Part shown: positions 1-7,787 of the stretch, in pieces | Layout of the letters: every line of letters begins with the position of its first letter | Position numbering within the stretch: position 1 is the first letter of the stretch | From: a virus | Virus record (IMG/VR): IMGVR_UViG_3300042122_000061 | Span: 1-39,289 of that record | Reading direction: 5' to 3' (one strand) | Length of the DNA stretch: 39,289 nucleotides | Made by a program: the position numbers and the translations under genes | The notes under the pieces: generated by a model | Told to the model about the DNA's origin: nothing | The model's input: only the letters and a program-made list of their open reading frames with translations | Databases searched by the model: none

Positions 1-339
1 CATGTGGACGCCAACGACTACGCCGGGTTTACGGACCCTAACCGCCGGGCGGAATGGGACGTCCCGGACTTGGTCACGGTCCAAGAGGCCGTGGACGAAT
101 GGTTGAAAGCCGGACGCCGTGAACCGGATGAGCTGCCCCCGGCTTGGGCCGGGGGCGCACGGTTCCGGCTGGTCATAGAGGCCACCGTGGACGCCCACGA
201 ATACCGGGAATTTCTGGCCTCCCATGTCGCCGCCGGGCGGGCCGTTCACGAATCATTCGATGCCCGCATGGATGAGGTGTTCGGCCCGGACGGCGAGCTT
301 ACGACGGTGGAAGTCAAAGCCGTAAGGGTGGTGGACTGA
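1..339 (+). CDS. Hypothetical protein, 5'-truncated by window edge; member of a local paralog family
   Basis: The reading frame is already open at base 1 (codons cat gtg gac), so the true start lies outside the window. The 112 visible codons align without gaps at both ends with the protein encoded at 38689-39165: the first 92 bases and the last 30 or so codons are nearly identical, while the middle has diverged and is four codons shorter. A further relative is encoded at 37370-37864. The protein is acidic, with no recognisable domain, signal peptide or membrane segment. It is followed 2 bp later by the 342-623 gene, the same order as at the right end. This may be a second gene copy or an alternative allele of the right-end gene. 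Function unknown. Confidence 0.75.
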   Translation, partial: HVDANDYAGFTDPNRRAEWDVPDLVTVQEAVDEWLKAGRREPDELPPAWAGGARFRLVIEATVDAHEYREFLASHVAAGRAVHESFDARMDEVFGPDGELTTVEVKAVRVVD

Positions 340-341
340 CC

Positions 342-623
342 ATGGAGACTAACACCAGTTGGATTCATGTTGAGCGGGTAGAGGGGCCTTGGTGGTCCTT
401 TGCCGCCGTCTCCACCTACTTGACCCGGGAGCGGGACCATTGCGCCCGCGCCGCCGCCCGCGCCGTCCTCAAAGGCGATTTGAAACGGGCCAAAGAGGAG
501 GCCCGGGAGTACGCCAAATGGGACGAAAAGGCGGACCGGGCGGACGAACGGTTCGACGCCATGCGGGCGGATTCGGACCGGTGGATAGGTTGGCACCCGG
601 AACGGGAGGGACCGGCCAGGTAG
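342..623 (+). CDS. Small charged hypothetical protein
   Basis: A 93-residue protein starting with ATG 2 bp after the preceding stop, so it is probably translationally coupled. The N-terminal third is rich in Trp and aromatic residues (SWIHVER, PWWSFAA). The rest is strongly charged and probably helical, rich in Ala, Arg, Glu and Lys (residues about 30-75). There are no Cys pairs, signal peptide or membrane segment. The first 122 bases are repeated exactly at the right end of the window (39168-39289), where the gene is cut off. I do not recognise the family. Confidence 0.75.
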   Translation: METNTSWIHVERVEGPWWSFAAVSTYLTRERDHCARAAARAVLKGDLKRAKEEAREYAKWDEKADRADERFDAMRADSDRWIGWHPEREGPAR

Positions 624-674
624 CCCAGGCCCGTGACGCGCCGCCGTCTTAAGTGGTGATGAACCTAACTGAAA

Positions 675-705
675 CCGTCTAATTGTGATGTAGCTTTATA
701 GACGG
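675..705. promoter_or_regulatory. Inverted pair of TAGACGG operator-like sites upstream of the 735 gene
   Basis: CCGTCTA at 675-681 and TAGACGG at 699-705 form an inverted repeat with 7-bp arms and a 17-bp spacer, inside the 96-bp non-coding gap 624-719. The same heptamer recurs in most non-coding gaps of this genome. The AT-rich core contains TATAGA (697-702), a plausible -10 element for the rightward gene, so a protein bound here could repress or direct that promoter. Site recognition is by pattern; the binding protein is not known. Confidence 0.55.
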
Positions 706-734
706 AAGCCGCCAAACAGATGAGAGGACACCCG

Positions 735-1076
735 GTGACCCTTGCATTAGTTGAACCGAACGATAACCACGCCCCCCGTTCCGAGAGGCTAAAACTCGTG
801 ACAGATGAGCCAAACAGGATTGAGTCAGAACAGGCCCAACATGAAACGGAACACCGTTATTTCGATTCGGTGGGACGGCCCCGAAAGTTAGCCGCCGGGG
901 CTATGACGGCAATCATGAGGGAATACCGAAAGGGCAAGTTCACCACTAAACAGCTAGCCGAACGATACGGCGTTAGCGTGAGTCTCATTCTTACTATCGT
1001 GTACCACACGCCCCGGGGGGACGGTAAGCGCCCGGCCCCCGAACGTCAGCGCCCGGTGGTGGTACCGAATGATTAA
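735..1076 (+). CDS. Helix-turn-helix DNA-binding protein
   Basis: I chose the GTG at 735 because GAGAGGA lies 6 bp upstream; an in-frame ATG at 720 would place that Shine-Dalgarno inside the gene. The 113-residue product has a polar N-terminal half and a clear helix-turn-helix in the C-terminal half (sequence KFTTKQLAERYGVSVSLI), of the resolvase/invertase-type HTH often seen in small phage regulators, then a basic tail. The stop overlaps the next gene by 8 bp, so the two are probably co-translated. It lies just downstream of an inverted operator pair and may be controlled by it. The target is unknown. Confidence 0.7.
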   Translation: MTLALVEPNDNHAPRSERLKLVTDEPNRIESEQAQHETEHRYFDSVGRPRKLAAGAMTAIMREYRKGKFTTKQLAERYGVSVSLILTIVYHTPRGDGKRPAPERQRPVVVPND

Positions 1077-1608
1077 GCTGCATGACCTCATAGCCGCTAA
1101 TAACCTCCTAGTCTCAATGGGAGGTGAGGACCAAATGGGGGCCATTGCGGCTAAGTCGATAGAGCAAAGTCTGGAGCTAAAGAACCGGATAGAGCGCGCC
1201 CTGGCCTATGCCGAATCGGCCCCTAACGCTTCCGTCCACGCCCGGAACATGGCCAGAATCTTGGACGGTTCCATAACGTTGGATGATGAGAATAACGAGT
1301 TAGACGAACGGGACTTGCCCCCGAACCCTAAGCGCCTAGCTGTGACCCATTCGGCTCCCGAACCGCCCCGGCCTAAAGGCAAGATGAAACCCGGGAACGG
1401 GCTAGCCGGGAGGTCAACTAAACAGCGTCTTGAGATTCGGGAATGGATAGCCCAACAGGGTTTCGACGTTGCCCCTTCCGGGCGTATCCCGCAGAAATAC
1501 CTAGACGCCTATGATGAGGCCCAGGCCCTCCTCCGGAAGCATAGAGCCGATGCCCGAAAGGCCGGACGTCCGCCGGAATTGCCGATGCCCGAACAACTGG
1601 CCATGTAG
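1069..1608 (+). CDS. Phage protein with Lsr2-type C-terminal DNA-binding domain
   Basis: A 179-residue protein. The region from about residue 113 to 152 matches the C-terminal DNA-binding domain of Lsr2, the actinobacterial xenogeneic silencer that binds the minor groove of AT-rich DNA: IREW (123-126), GFDV, SGRIP (137-141) and the helix YLDAYDEA. In Lsr2 the central motif is RGR; here the first arginine is serine, which may weaken or change AT-hook-like contacts. The usual Lsr2 N-terminal dimerisation domain is not evident. The N-terminal 110 residues are helical/acidic then Pro-rich. It overlaps the preceding HTH gene by 8 bp. It could counter or mimic host Lsr2, or regulate phage genes. 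Confidence 0.72.
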   Translation: MIKLHDLIAANNLLVSMGGEDQMGAIAAKSIEQSLELKNRIERALAYAESAPNASVHARNMARILDGSITLDDENNELDERDLPPNPKRLAVTHSAPEPPRPKGKMKPGNGLAGRSTKQRLEIREWIAQQGFDVAPSGRIPQKYLDAYDEAQALLRKHRADARKAGRPPELPMPEQLAM

Positions 1609-1621
1609 ATAGGACCAAGTC

Positions 1622-1837
1622 ATGAGCCGTTCAAACCCGGTCCGGTACCTTAGCCGTCCGGAGGTGGCCGAACGTATCGGCGTCAAAACCGACACCCTAA
1701 ACCGGTACAAGCTGCCCAAGCCGGACGCCCAAATTGGGGTCCGCCAAGTTGGTTGGTTGCCTAAGACCATTGACGATTGGAACGCTTCCAGGCCGGGCCG
1801 GGTGGGACGGCCACCGCTCCCGAAAGGGGCACGGTAA
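1622..1837 (+). CDS. Small MerR/excisionase-like HTH protein
   Basis: A 71-residue protein with an N-terminal winged-helix motif of the HTH_17/AlpA type: LSRPEVAERIGVKTDTLNRY, then KLPKPD in the wing region. Basic, Gly/Pro-rich C-terminus. The ATG at 1622 follows AGGA at a suitable distance. Proteins of this class act as recombination directionality factors or small transcription regulators; no integrase is seen here, so regulation is the more likely role. The stop overlaps the next start (taATG). Confidence 0.65.
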   Translation: MSRSNPVRYLSRPEVAERIGVKTDTLNRYKLPKPDAQIGVRQVGWLPKTIDDWNASRPGRVGRPPLPKGAR

Positions 1838-2067
1838 TGGCGGACCTTGACCGGGACTTTACGGTTTGGACGATTTACGAACAGCCCAAGGATTTCCCGG
1901 GCGGTTTCGTGGTCCGCCCATGGACCATTACCGGGCACGGTCCGGAGCCGGGCGCGGCGTTCGTTGCGGCCACCCTCGAGGAGGCCCGGGGCATAGTCCC
2001 GCCCGGCCTCACTTGGATGGACCGCGCCCCGGATGATGACGGGGCCATTGTGGAGACGTGGATATGA
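1837..2067 (+). CDS. Hypothetical protein, 76 aa
   Basis: The start at ATG 1837 overlaps the preceding stop by one base (taATG), with AAAGGGG as a Shine-Dalgarno; longer in-frame starts would run deep into the upstream gene. The product is acidic with many aromatic residues (DFTVWTIYEQ, GLTWMDRAP) and ends in a short beta-like stretch (AIVETWI). No Cys, signal peptide or membrane helix. I do not recognise the family. Part of the rightward operon that ends at the terminator near 2231-2285. Confidence 0.65.
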   Translation: MADLDRDFTVWTIYEQPKDFPGGFVVRPWTITGHGPEPGAAFVAATLEEARGIVPPGLTWMDRAPDDDGAIVETWI

Positions 2068-2144
2068 GCCGCCTTGCCCGTTGGCTGGCCTGGTGGACGC
2101 GTCTTTGGCAACGCCCGAATGGACGCCACCGCGCTACCCCATAG
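2064..2144 (+). CDS. Possible 26-residue Trp- and Arg-rich peptide
   Basis: An ORF beginning with an ATGA overlap with the preceding stop and ending in TAG. The product is basic and has five tryptophans within 15 residues (RWLAWWTRLW), which suggests an amphipathic, membrane-associating helix. The ATGA coupling is like that of other gene pairs here, but the ORF is too short for codon use to prove it. It would be the last gene of the rightward operon. Confidence 0.35.
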   Translation: MSRLARWLAWWTRLWQRPNGRHRATP

Positions 2145-2230
2145 ACTGGAAGTCGTCCCCCGGGCCGGTCAGTTGCCGAACTGAGACCGCGGCAACCTCC
2201 CCCCAGTTCGGTCCGGGGCGGCTTCCAAAT

Positions 2231-2285
2231 AAAAAAAGGACCCCGGTTCCGCCCCCCTTTATGGGCGGAACCGGGGTCCTTTTCT
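2231..2285. terminator. Bidirectional intrinsic terminator between converging operons
   Basis: A near-perfect inverted repeat of about 20 bp (AAAGGACCCCGGTTCCGCCC and its complement) around a short CCCTTTAT loop. It is flanked by A7 on the left and TCCTTTTCTTT on the right, so it can terminate transcription in both directions. It lies between the rightward small-gene operon and the leftward structural/lysis operon, as expected for convergent transcription. Confidence 0.92.
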
Positions 2286-2326
2286 TTGCGACAGAACATC
2301 CTGTTTTCTGTACTTGCCCGGCCAGT

Positions 2327-2686
2327 CTAACCGACGTGACGGCCCCGCCCGTCAGCGGATAGCCGGATGACTTTTAGCGCCTCATTCACCCGGGGGATTG
2401 CCGCTATCCGGGCAAGGGTCCCGGCCATGGCCGTGATGAACGTTGCCGCCCCGGCCAGGGCCAGCCGGATGCCCGGCGTTAGGTGGTCCCCCATCCCGCT
2501 AATGATGAGCTGCAGGACTTCCGGGAGGATGCCTAACAGGACGATGAATGCCGGGATGCCCACTTGGACGACGGTTCGCCAGGTGGCCCTCCATGGGCGG
2601 GCCACTTGGGTGGGGACCACGGGCGGCAATGCGTCGGGCATGTTCCGGACGAAAAAGTCCGAATGCTCCGCATGGTGTTCGGTCAT
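2327..2686 (-). CDS. Holin-like membrane protein
   Basis: A 119-residue protein with two hydrophobic segments, at about residues 45-66 (VGIPAFIVLLGILPEVLQLI) and 75-97 (IRLALAGAATFITAMAGTLA), and charged ends. I chose the ATG at 2686 because GGGGGGA lies just upstream; an in-frame upstream start would overlap the amidase stop. Its size, topology and position immediately after the endolysin fit a class II holin that makes the membrane permeable for lysin release, but two other membrane proteins lie nearby and could share or take this role. Confidence 0.62.
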   Translation of the reverse strand: MTEHHAEHSDFFVRNMPDALPPVVPTQVARPWRATWRTVVQVGIPAFIVLLGILPEVLQLIISGMGDHLTPGIRLALAGAATFITAMAGTLARIAAIPRVNEALKVIRLSADGRGRHVG

Positions 2687-2696
2687 GACGTCCCCC

Positions 2697-3518
2697 CTAG
2701 TCAATGATCCGGAGGACTTGCCCCGGGTAGATGGTTGCGTTTACCGGGATGCCATTATTGGCGGCTACCGTTTCGGCGGTCATCCCGTAATAGCCGGCTA
2801 TCTTGGTCAGGGTGTCGCCGGGGTCCACTATCCAGGCCAGCGGCCCGGGAATGTAGATGACCTGTCCAACGGCAATCCGGTTGGGGTCCGAAATGCCGTT
2901 GTGAGCTGCAATCTGTTGGACGGACGGCCCGCCGTAATAGTTGGCGATTTCCCCCAGGGTGTCGCCCGGTTCCACCACCCAATGGATACGCGACATATCG
3001 GCCCCCGGCGCGGGGGCCGGCGGCGGCGTGGGAGCCGGGGGCGGCGGGGGCGTGGTCCCGGTGCCCCGGGCCAGGGCGTCCAGCCGGGCAAGGTCCCAAA
3101 CGCCAGGGCATTGGGTGGCCGTGAACGCCCGGTGAGGCATGAGGGGCAAGGGGCCGTAAACCGCCCGCAGCTCCGCGATAAGTTCCGCCGCCGTCTGATA
3201 GTCCGAATCCCAGGCCCGGGGGTTTAGTTCGATGGATATTGCATAGTTGTTCCCCACGCCCCCGGCCCCGTCGCCCTGGCCCCAACTTAATTGGGTGTCG
3301 GGGTCCAGGAGGCAAGCGACCTTGCCCGCTTCCGCCACGTAGTGGACGGACGCCGAATTCCGCGCCCCGCCATAGACCAGGTAATTCACGGTCCCGTCAA
3401 AGGTGGGCCGTTGCGCCGGGTCCCCCCACCAGTGAATGGCAATATACCGGTACTGGTGGCCCGCCGGCCGGGCATGATAGAACGTCGCGTTATGTTCAGT
3501 GATGGATTCATAGGACAT
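2697..3518 (-). CDS. Endolysin: N-acetylmuramoyl-L-alanine amidase with two LysM domains
   Basis: A 273-residue cell-wall hydrolase. Residues about 8-150 form an Amidase_2 domain with likely zinc ligands H29 (AIHWW), H129 (PHRAF) and C137 (QCPG). A Pro-rich linker (154-172) follows, then two LysM repeats (about 179-224 and 228-272), each with a VxPGDTLxxIAxYYG start, which bind peptidoglycan glycan. The start at 3518 has a strong Shine-Dalgarno (GGAGGGGG). It should cleave the amide bond between MurNAc and L-Ala at the end of infection. It lacks a signal peptide, so it depends on a holin. A terminator just upstream separates it from the tail genes, so it may have its own control. Confidence 0.93.
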   Translation of the reverse strand: MSYESITEHNATFYHARPAGHQYRYIAIHWWGDPAQRPTFDGTVNYLVYGGARNSASVHYVAEAGKVACLLDPDTQLSWGQGDGAGGVGNNYAISIELNPRAWDSDYQTAAELIAELRAVYGPLPLMPHRAFTATQCPGVWDLARLDALARGTGTTPPPPPAPTPPPAPAPGADMSRIHWVVEPGDTLGEIANYYGGPSVQQIAAHNGISDPNRIAVGQVIYIPGPLAWIVDPGDTLTKIAGYYGMTAETVAANNGIPVNATIYPGQVLRIID

Positions 3519-3541
3519 TGCTGGACCCCCTCCAGGGCATG

Positions 3542-3572
3542 AAAAAACCCCCGCCCGAATGGGTGGGGGTTA
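3542..3572 (-). terminator. Intrinsic terminator upstream of the endolysin (leftward)
   Basis: Read leftward, the RNA forms a stem of AACCCCC(A)CCC with GGG(C)GGGGGTT around an ATTC loop, followed by TTTTTT. This is a good rho-independent terminator for the transcript coming from the tail genes. It would limit or require antitermination for expression of the amidase and holin genes from the main structural transcript. Confidence 0.85.
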
Positions 3573-3577
3573 GTGGG

Positions 3578-3886
3578 TTATTGCGGGTCCGTCGCCCGCC
3601 GGGTATGTTCCCGGACGGGCCACGGTGGAAGCGACGCGGCGGGCACCCCGGCATTGACCAGGAGGAGGCGCAGCTGGCCCGCGTATTCCTCGAGCTTCCG
3701 CCTAAATTCCGCTTCCGATTCGGCCCGCCGGTCAGCGGCGGACAGCTTGGACAGGACCGTTTGGTTCCGGGCCTTTTCGGTTTTGGCGCGCCCGGATAGC
3801 CAGGCCGACACGCCGTCAACGATTTTCGGGACAATGGCGGCAAGCCCACCGACGCCAAGAATGGCCGTCAACAGTTCCGGAGTCAT
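3578..3886 (-). CDS. Small membrane-anchored protein with coiled coil
   Basis: A 102-residue protein with an N-terminal hydrophobic segment (about residues 4-30, LLTAILGVGGLAAIVPKIVDGV) and then a charged helical region (residues 34-75) likely to form a coiled coil. Start supported by AAGGGGGG immediately upstream. This N-anchor plus coiled-coil layout in a lysis cassette resembles phage spanin- or holin-associated proteins, but homology cannot be shown here. It could equally be a virion-assembly membrane protein. Confidence 0.7.
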   Translation of the reverse strand: MTPELLTAILGVGGLAAIVPKIVDGVSAWLSGRAKTEKARNQTVLSKLSAADRRAESEAEFRRKLEEYAGQLRLLLVNAGVPAASLPPWPVREHTRRATDPQ

Positions 3887-3895
3887 TACCCCCCC

Positions 3896-4339
3896 TTACC
3901 TAGTTGGGTCCAGGTAAGCCCAATCAATGCGTCTATAACGCTTGAATATGTCCGCAATGGCCACCACCAGGAGGGCCACAATTAGCCAAATCGTGCCCGT
4001 GGATGACGGCCTAAAAGCGAACGTCACGGCGGCGGGCATTAGGGAAACCCACCCAACGGCGACAATGAGCAACGAAATGCGCTCGAGCCACCACGCCCCG
4101 GTCAGGACGGCCACCGCCCCAATGCTTCCGCCCACCAGGAGGATGGACCCCACCAGGACGGCCAGGACCGGACCAATTTGGGCGGTCACCACGTTGGGCA
4201 TGCCGCCCAAAATGGCCAACAGCCCGGACCCCGCCGCGGCGGCGTTGGCCAGGCATTGCGCCGCGTTGATAGCCGCCGGCTCATGGAGGATATGGGCGAG
4301 CTTCCACCCCGGGTCATCCGGGTGGTTTTGGTCAGACAT
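3896..4339 (-). CDS. Multi-pass membrane protein in the lysis region
   Basis: A 147-residue protein with a soluble, acidic N-terminus (about 35 residues) and four hydrophobic segments, at roughly 38-55, 57-80, 86-110 and 116-135, ending in a basic tail (KRYRRIDWAYLDPTR). Start ATG at 4339 has AAGGGGG upstream. Proteins of this kind lie between minor tail genes and endolysin genes in actinobacterial phages and are often annotated as holin-like or simply membrane proteins. Its exact role in lysis is unknown. Confidence 0.7.
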   Translation of the reverse strand: MSDQNHPDDPGWKLAHILHEPAAINAAQCLANAAAAGSGLLAILGGMPNVVTAQIGPVLAVLVGSILLVGGSIGAVAVLTGAWWLERISLLIVAVGWVSLMPAAVTFAFRPSSTGTIWLIVALLVVAIADIFKRYRRIDWAYLDPTR

Positions 4340-4349
4340 TGATTCCCCC

Positions 4350-6407
4350 TTATGGAAGCGCGGGCATTGACGGATTCCAGACCTTGAGGTTCCGGAACTT
4401 GACGGACGCCGTATTGGTTTTTAGCCCTATATAGGTACCGTCCCCATTGACCGGGGCAATGGCGTTTGAGGCCGTGCCCAACAGGACCCCGTCCAGGTAG
4501 ACGGACGCAATGTTGCCGAACTGGACGCAACGCAATTTCTTCCAGACGTTCAGCCCGCCCCAGTTCATGGAGATTTGGAGGGACGCCCGGACGGCGTCCT
4601 GTTCCACCTCCACTTTGTCCGGCGTGGCGTTGGTCATGTGGAGCCGGTACAGGGTGCCGCCCGTGCCCGTCCCGGTGTTGGCCACCACTACGCCCGCTTG
4701 GGTGTCCGCGCCGGCTTGGGCCAGGATCATGATTTCTATATCCACGATGACCGCGCCCGTCAGCATTTTCTTTTTGAGGTAGGCGCGGGACGTGCCGGAC
4801 GTGCTTGTTTGGGTGATTTCGGTCCCGTTGGATGCCCAGGTGCCCGTCCCCACCGTCCAGTCCGTGGTGGTGTTGAACGTTGTTCCGGGCAGGTCCAGGA
4901 CCGTTTCCCACATGGTGGAGCTGCCACCGCCGCCGCCGGCGCTGCCCGGCTTCCAAAGCCCGGCCCCGCCGTCGTAGACCAGGGCGTCCCCGTCCGCCGG
5001 GGCGTCGGCCCCCGCAGACGACACGTCGGCCAACAGGTCCAGGTTCCCCACGACGTCCACCCACCGGGCACCGTTCCATTGGAGCAATGACCCGGTGCCC
5101 GGGGCCGTCAGGTCCACGTCCGCCAGTTCCTCAAGCCTGACTACTGACATAGCCTTGGTTACCGTGATGGGTGAGGCCGCAGCGCCGCCGGACCCGGACC
5201 GTTCGGACGCCCCCAGTTTGTCCAGGAGCCTTTGCATTTTGACGGCCCGGACCTCAAAGCGGCTTTGTAGCGTGGCCTCATACTGGACCACGCCGTCCGC
5301 GTCGATATCGACGGCCAGGCCCATGACTTGGCGCGCCCCCGATTCCGTGTCATCGTCCGGCACTTCCACGCCCACCCAATCATGGACGTTAAAGTCCACG
5401 AACGGGTGACGGCCCTCACGGTCCGGGAGCAGCTTAAGCGTCCGGGACAGGCGTTGATCCTTGGCAAGGCCCAACGTTACGTTGGCCACCGCGGACCGCG
5501 CCGACGCGTCCGACGCGTCCCCGGCGGACACCCACGCGGCGCGCTTGCGCCACTTGGTTGCCGAATCCGTGTCCGCCGCAACAGCCAGGCCGTTGTCCCC
5601 GGAATCGGCATAGACCACGTTAGCCAGTTCCCGGCGGGTGATCTTCCGTTTGTGTTCGCCCTGGCTCCGGTATTGGGTGAAAACCACCGTGTCCTCTAGG
5701 TGGCTTCCGGGGGTCTGCCGGACCTCGAGGGTAAAGCCCGGGAGCATGCGCCAGGACAGTTCATTGGCGTCCGCCCACCGCTTGAGGAGGTCCAGGAGGG
5801 TATCCCCGGCGTTGACGGTCAGGGCTTGAGGCCCGCCCCACGGCTCCGCGGCGGAATCCGCCGCGGCGTCAAAAGACAGGTTCACCCATTCCAGGAACCC
5901 CTCCGCTTGGGCCTCCTCAAACAGTTGGACCCACACGGCCATGGGATGGGCGTTGAACGTCCGGGCCATGGACGTTGGCGTGGGCATTCCCTCCGGTAGG
6001 ACGGGAGCCCATTCGAGGACGGACGCGGTCCCGCGCCCGGCTATGACGGTCTGACGGGGTCCGCCGCCGGACGGGATTATGTCTTCGTCCACGTCTTCCG
6101 CCAGGAATTCGAACCGGACTTGCCCGTCCTCGAGGACTTGCCATAAAGCCTCTTGATCCTGCAGCCGGGTGGATTCCCCAACCGGCAAGGCCCCTTTGAA
6201 AATGCCGTCGTCCGAGTCAAGGGAGACAGTACCGCCGCCCTCCGCGTTGGCGTCCACCGTGAACCCCAGCCCGGAAAAGCGTTCCACCAGGGCCACCGGG
6301 GAAACGTAGTCCCGTTCGGAAAGGACCCTGACCGTCCAGCCCACGCCCTCCAGTGAGGGCGGGGGTAGGACGGTCAGGAAAACGGTATTGCTGTAGTTGA
6401 CCGTCAC
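4350..6407 (-). CDS. Minor tail protein with Gp37-like N-terminus and jelly-roll C-terminal domain
   Basis: A 685-residue tail-tip protein. The N-terminal ~390 residues contain beta-rich segments and an internal region (TLLDLLKRWADANELSWRM) typical of siphovirus ReqiPepy6 Gp37-like tail proteins that sit at the tail tip. A central linker with repeated Ala/Asp-rich segments (LLADVSS..., DALVYDGGAGLWKPGSAGGGGG) leads to a C-terminal ~190-residue domain with a LamG/concanavalin-like pattern (TWASNGTEITQ, VSVYLDGVLLG). That domain is likely to bind host surface glycans. The start overlaps the upstream stop (ATGA type). It is probably the receptor-binding protein or its adaptor. Confidence 0.72.
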   Translation of the reverse strand: MTVNYSNTVFLTVLPPPSLEGVGWTVRVLSERDYVSPVALVERFSGLGFTVDANAEGGGTVSLDSDDGIFKGALPVGESTRLQDQEALWQVLEDGQVRFEFLAEDVDEDIIPSGGGPRQTVIAGRGTASVLEWAPVLPEGMPTPTSMARTFNAHPMAVWVQLFEEAQAEGFLEWVNLSFDAAADSAAEPWGGPQALTVNAGDTLLDLLKRWADANELSWRMLPGFTLEVRQTPGSHLEDTVVFTQYRSQGEHKRKITRRELANVVYADSGDNGLAVAADTDSATKWRKRAAWVSAGDASDASARSAVANVTLGLAKDQRLSRTLKLLPDREGRHPFVDFNVHDWVGVEVPDDDTESGARQVMGLAVDIDADGVVQYEATLQSRFEVRAVKMQRLLDKLGASERSGSGGAAASPITVTKAMSVVRLEELADVDLTAPGTGSLLQWNGARWVDVVGNLDLLADVSSAGADAPADGDALVYDGGAGLWKPGSAGGGGGSSTMWETVLDLPGTTFNTTTDWTVGTGTWASNGTEITQTSTSGTSRAYLKKKMLTGAVIVDIEIMILAQAGADTQAGVVVANTGTGTGGTLYRLHMTNATPDKVEVEQDAVRASLQISMNWGGLNVWKKLRCVQFGNIASVYLDGVLLGTASNAIAPVNGDGTYIGLKTNTASVKFRNLKVWNPSMPALP

Positions 6408-7783
6408 GGCGTCACCGTCCTAATTCTTAGCGGGTAGCCCGGTGGAATGGCCCCGTCAGGGATAGTTATTTGGACTACCGAATGTTGCATATCTATGTAG
6501 GCCGTTTCGGCGTCCAGGAGCCGGGCGGCTGTATAGGCGTCCGGCGTTGGGGGCATGGTGTTCCAGGCCACCACCGGGACGGCTACCCATCCGATAGTCC
6601 CGCCGAAATCAAGTTCCACGCTCCCGGTGTAGGTTTCCGCCAGGTCCCCCACGCCAAAGCAAAAGATATTGATACCGTCGCCGGACCGGCCGGCGGCGGG
6701 GCGTAGGAACCAAATATGCGGGAACGGGGCCAGGGTGTTGACGTCCCCATAATGGGCGTACTCCACCCCGTCCGGGTCCATGGTGACTTGGACCCCGTGG
6801 TTCATATCGACGTAAGCCGCCGCCGTGACGTCCTTATCCAAGAGCAGGTCAAGGCCCACGTTTTCGTCCACGTAAGCCGCCGCCGTGACGTCCCGGTCCA
6901 GGACCAAATCCACGCCCACATTTTCGTCAACATAGGCCAGCCCGCGCCCGGAATTGAGGTCCACCGCGAAAGACCACGGATCGGACGTGATGGTGTTAAC
7001 CGGGTCCTTTGCAAACGTGATTTCCGCCGGGTTGGAATAGTTGTCCCCGTTGTTCGCCGTAATGTAAATACGGGCATACAGGTAGGCCGTGGCATTGGCA
7101 AACTCAAAGGTTTTAATTTCGTCCGACGCCGCCCAGGTTACGGATACCCCGGTGTAAAGGGTGGTCCATGCGCTGCCGTCGTTGGACCCTTGGATGAGGA
7201 AATCCTTTTGCGTCCGGTTGGGGAAACCGGGCCGGTTTTGGATGGTCACCTTTCGGATGGTTTGGGCCGTGGCAAATTCGGCCCGCCACCAGGTGGGCAT
7301 TTCGCCGGCACTATGCCACCAGGTCCCGGCGTTCCCGTCCACGGCTTTGGACGGCGCGTCCAGGCTGGACAGGGCCGTGGCCGTCAGGACCGAAACGGCG
7401 GTATAGGACACGGTGGCCCGGCTGGTCCCGGACCATGGGCCCCAGTCAGTCGTCCCGGTGGGGGCCATGCGGGCGCGCCACCAGTATTTTGTCCCGTTGG
7501 CCAGCCCGGACGCTACCACTTGGAGGACGCCGTTAGGGACGTCTGTGGACGTCGTCCCCCACACGATGGAGGCAAACGCCGAATCCGTGGCCACGTCGAA
7601 ATGGACGTCCGAATTCCCGCCGGCAGTGTTGGACACGTCCACCCGCAACGGAACCGCCGCCGCGGGTATGCGGTCCCCATTGGCGGGGGCCAGGGGCACT
7701 ACCGCATATTGGGAGGTGACGGCCCCGGCAGTGAAGCGCAGCGCCGGGAATGTTCCGGTCCCGGCCCCGTCCCGGTTCGCCAC
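6404..7783 (-). CDS. Minor tail protein with fibronectin-like, discoidin-like and 20-residue repeat regions
   Basis: A 459-residue protein. Residues about 25-130 resemble a fibronectin type III domain (LANGTKYWWRARM, DWGPWSG). Residues about 135-255 resemble an F5/8 type C (discoidin/CBM32) domain (GNAGTWWHSA, DFLIQGSNDGSAWTTLY), which binds sugars. Residues about 280-340 hold three tandem copies of a 20-residue unit beginning AYVDENVGLDLLLD. The C-terminal ~120 residues have no recognised fold (SVELDFGGTIGWVAVPVVAW). The protein probably displays carbohydrate-binding modules at the tail tip for host adsorption. It shares a 4-bp overlap with the next gene. Confidence 0.72.
   Translation of the reverse strand: MANRDGAGTGTFPALRFTAGAVTSQYAVVPLAPANGDRIPAAAVPLRVDVSNTAGGNSDVHFDVATDSAFASIVWGTTSTDVPNGVLQVVASGLANGTKYWWRARMAPTGTTDWGPWSGTSRATVSYTAVSVLTATALSSLDAPSKAVDGNAGTWWHSAGEMPTWWRAEFATAQTIRKVTIQNRPGFPNRTQKDFLIQGSNDGSAWTTLYTGVSVTWAASDEIKTFEFANATAYLYARIYITANNGDNYSNPAEITFAKDPVNTITSDPWSFAVDLNSGRGLAYVDENVGVDLVLDRDVTAAAYVDENVGLDLLLDKDVTAAAYVDMNHGVQVTMDPDGVEYAHYGDVNTLAPFPHIWFLRPAAGRSGDGINIFCFGVGDLAETYTGSVELDFGGTIGWVAVPVVAWNTMPPTPDAYTAARLLDAETAYIDMQHSVVQITIPDGAIPPGYPLRIRTVTP
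6795..6950 (-). repeat. Three tandem 60-bp repeats inside a minor tail gene
   Basis: In-frame repeats of about 60 bp encode 20-residue units (AYVDENVG-LDL-LD-DVTAA). The shared core on the + strand, ACGTAAGCCGCCGCCGTGAC, occurs at about 6811 and 6871, with a diverged third unit at about 6930. The unit number could vary by slippage or recombination and so change the length of the tail tip spacer. Confidence 0.75.
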
Positions 7784-7787
7784 CGGA

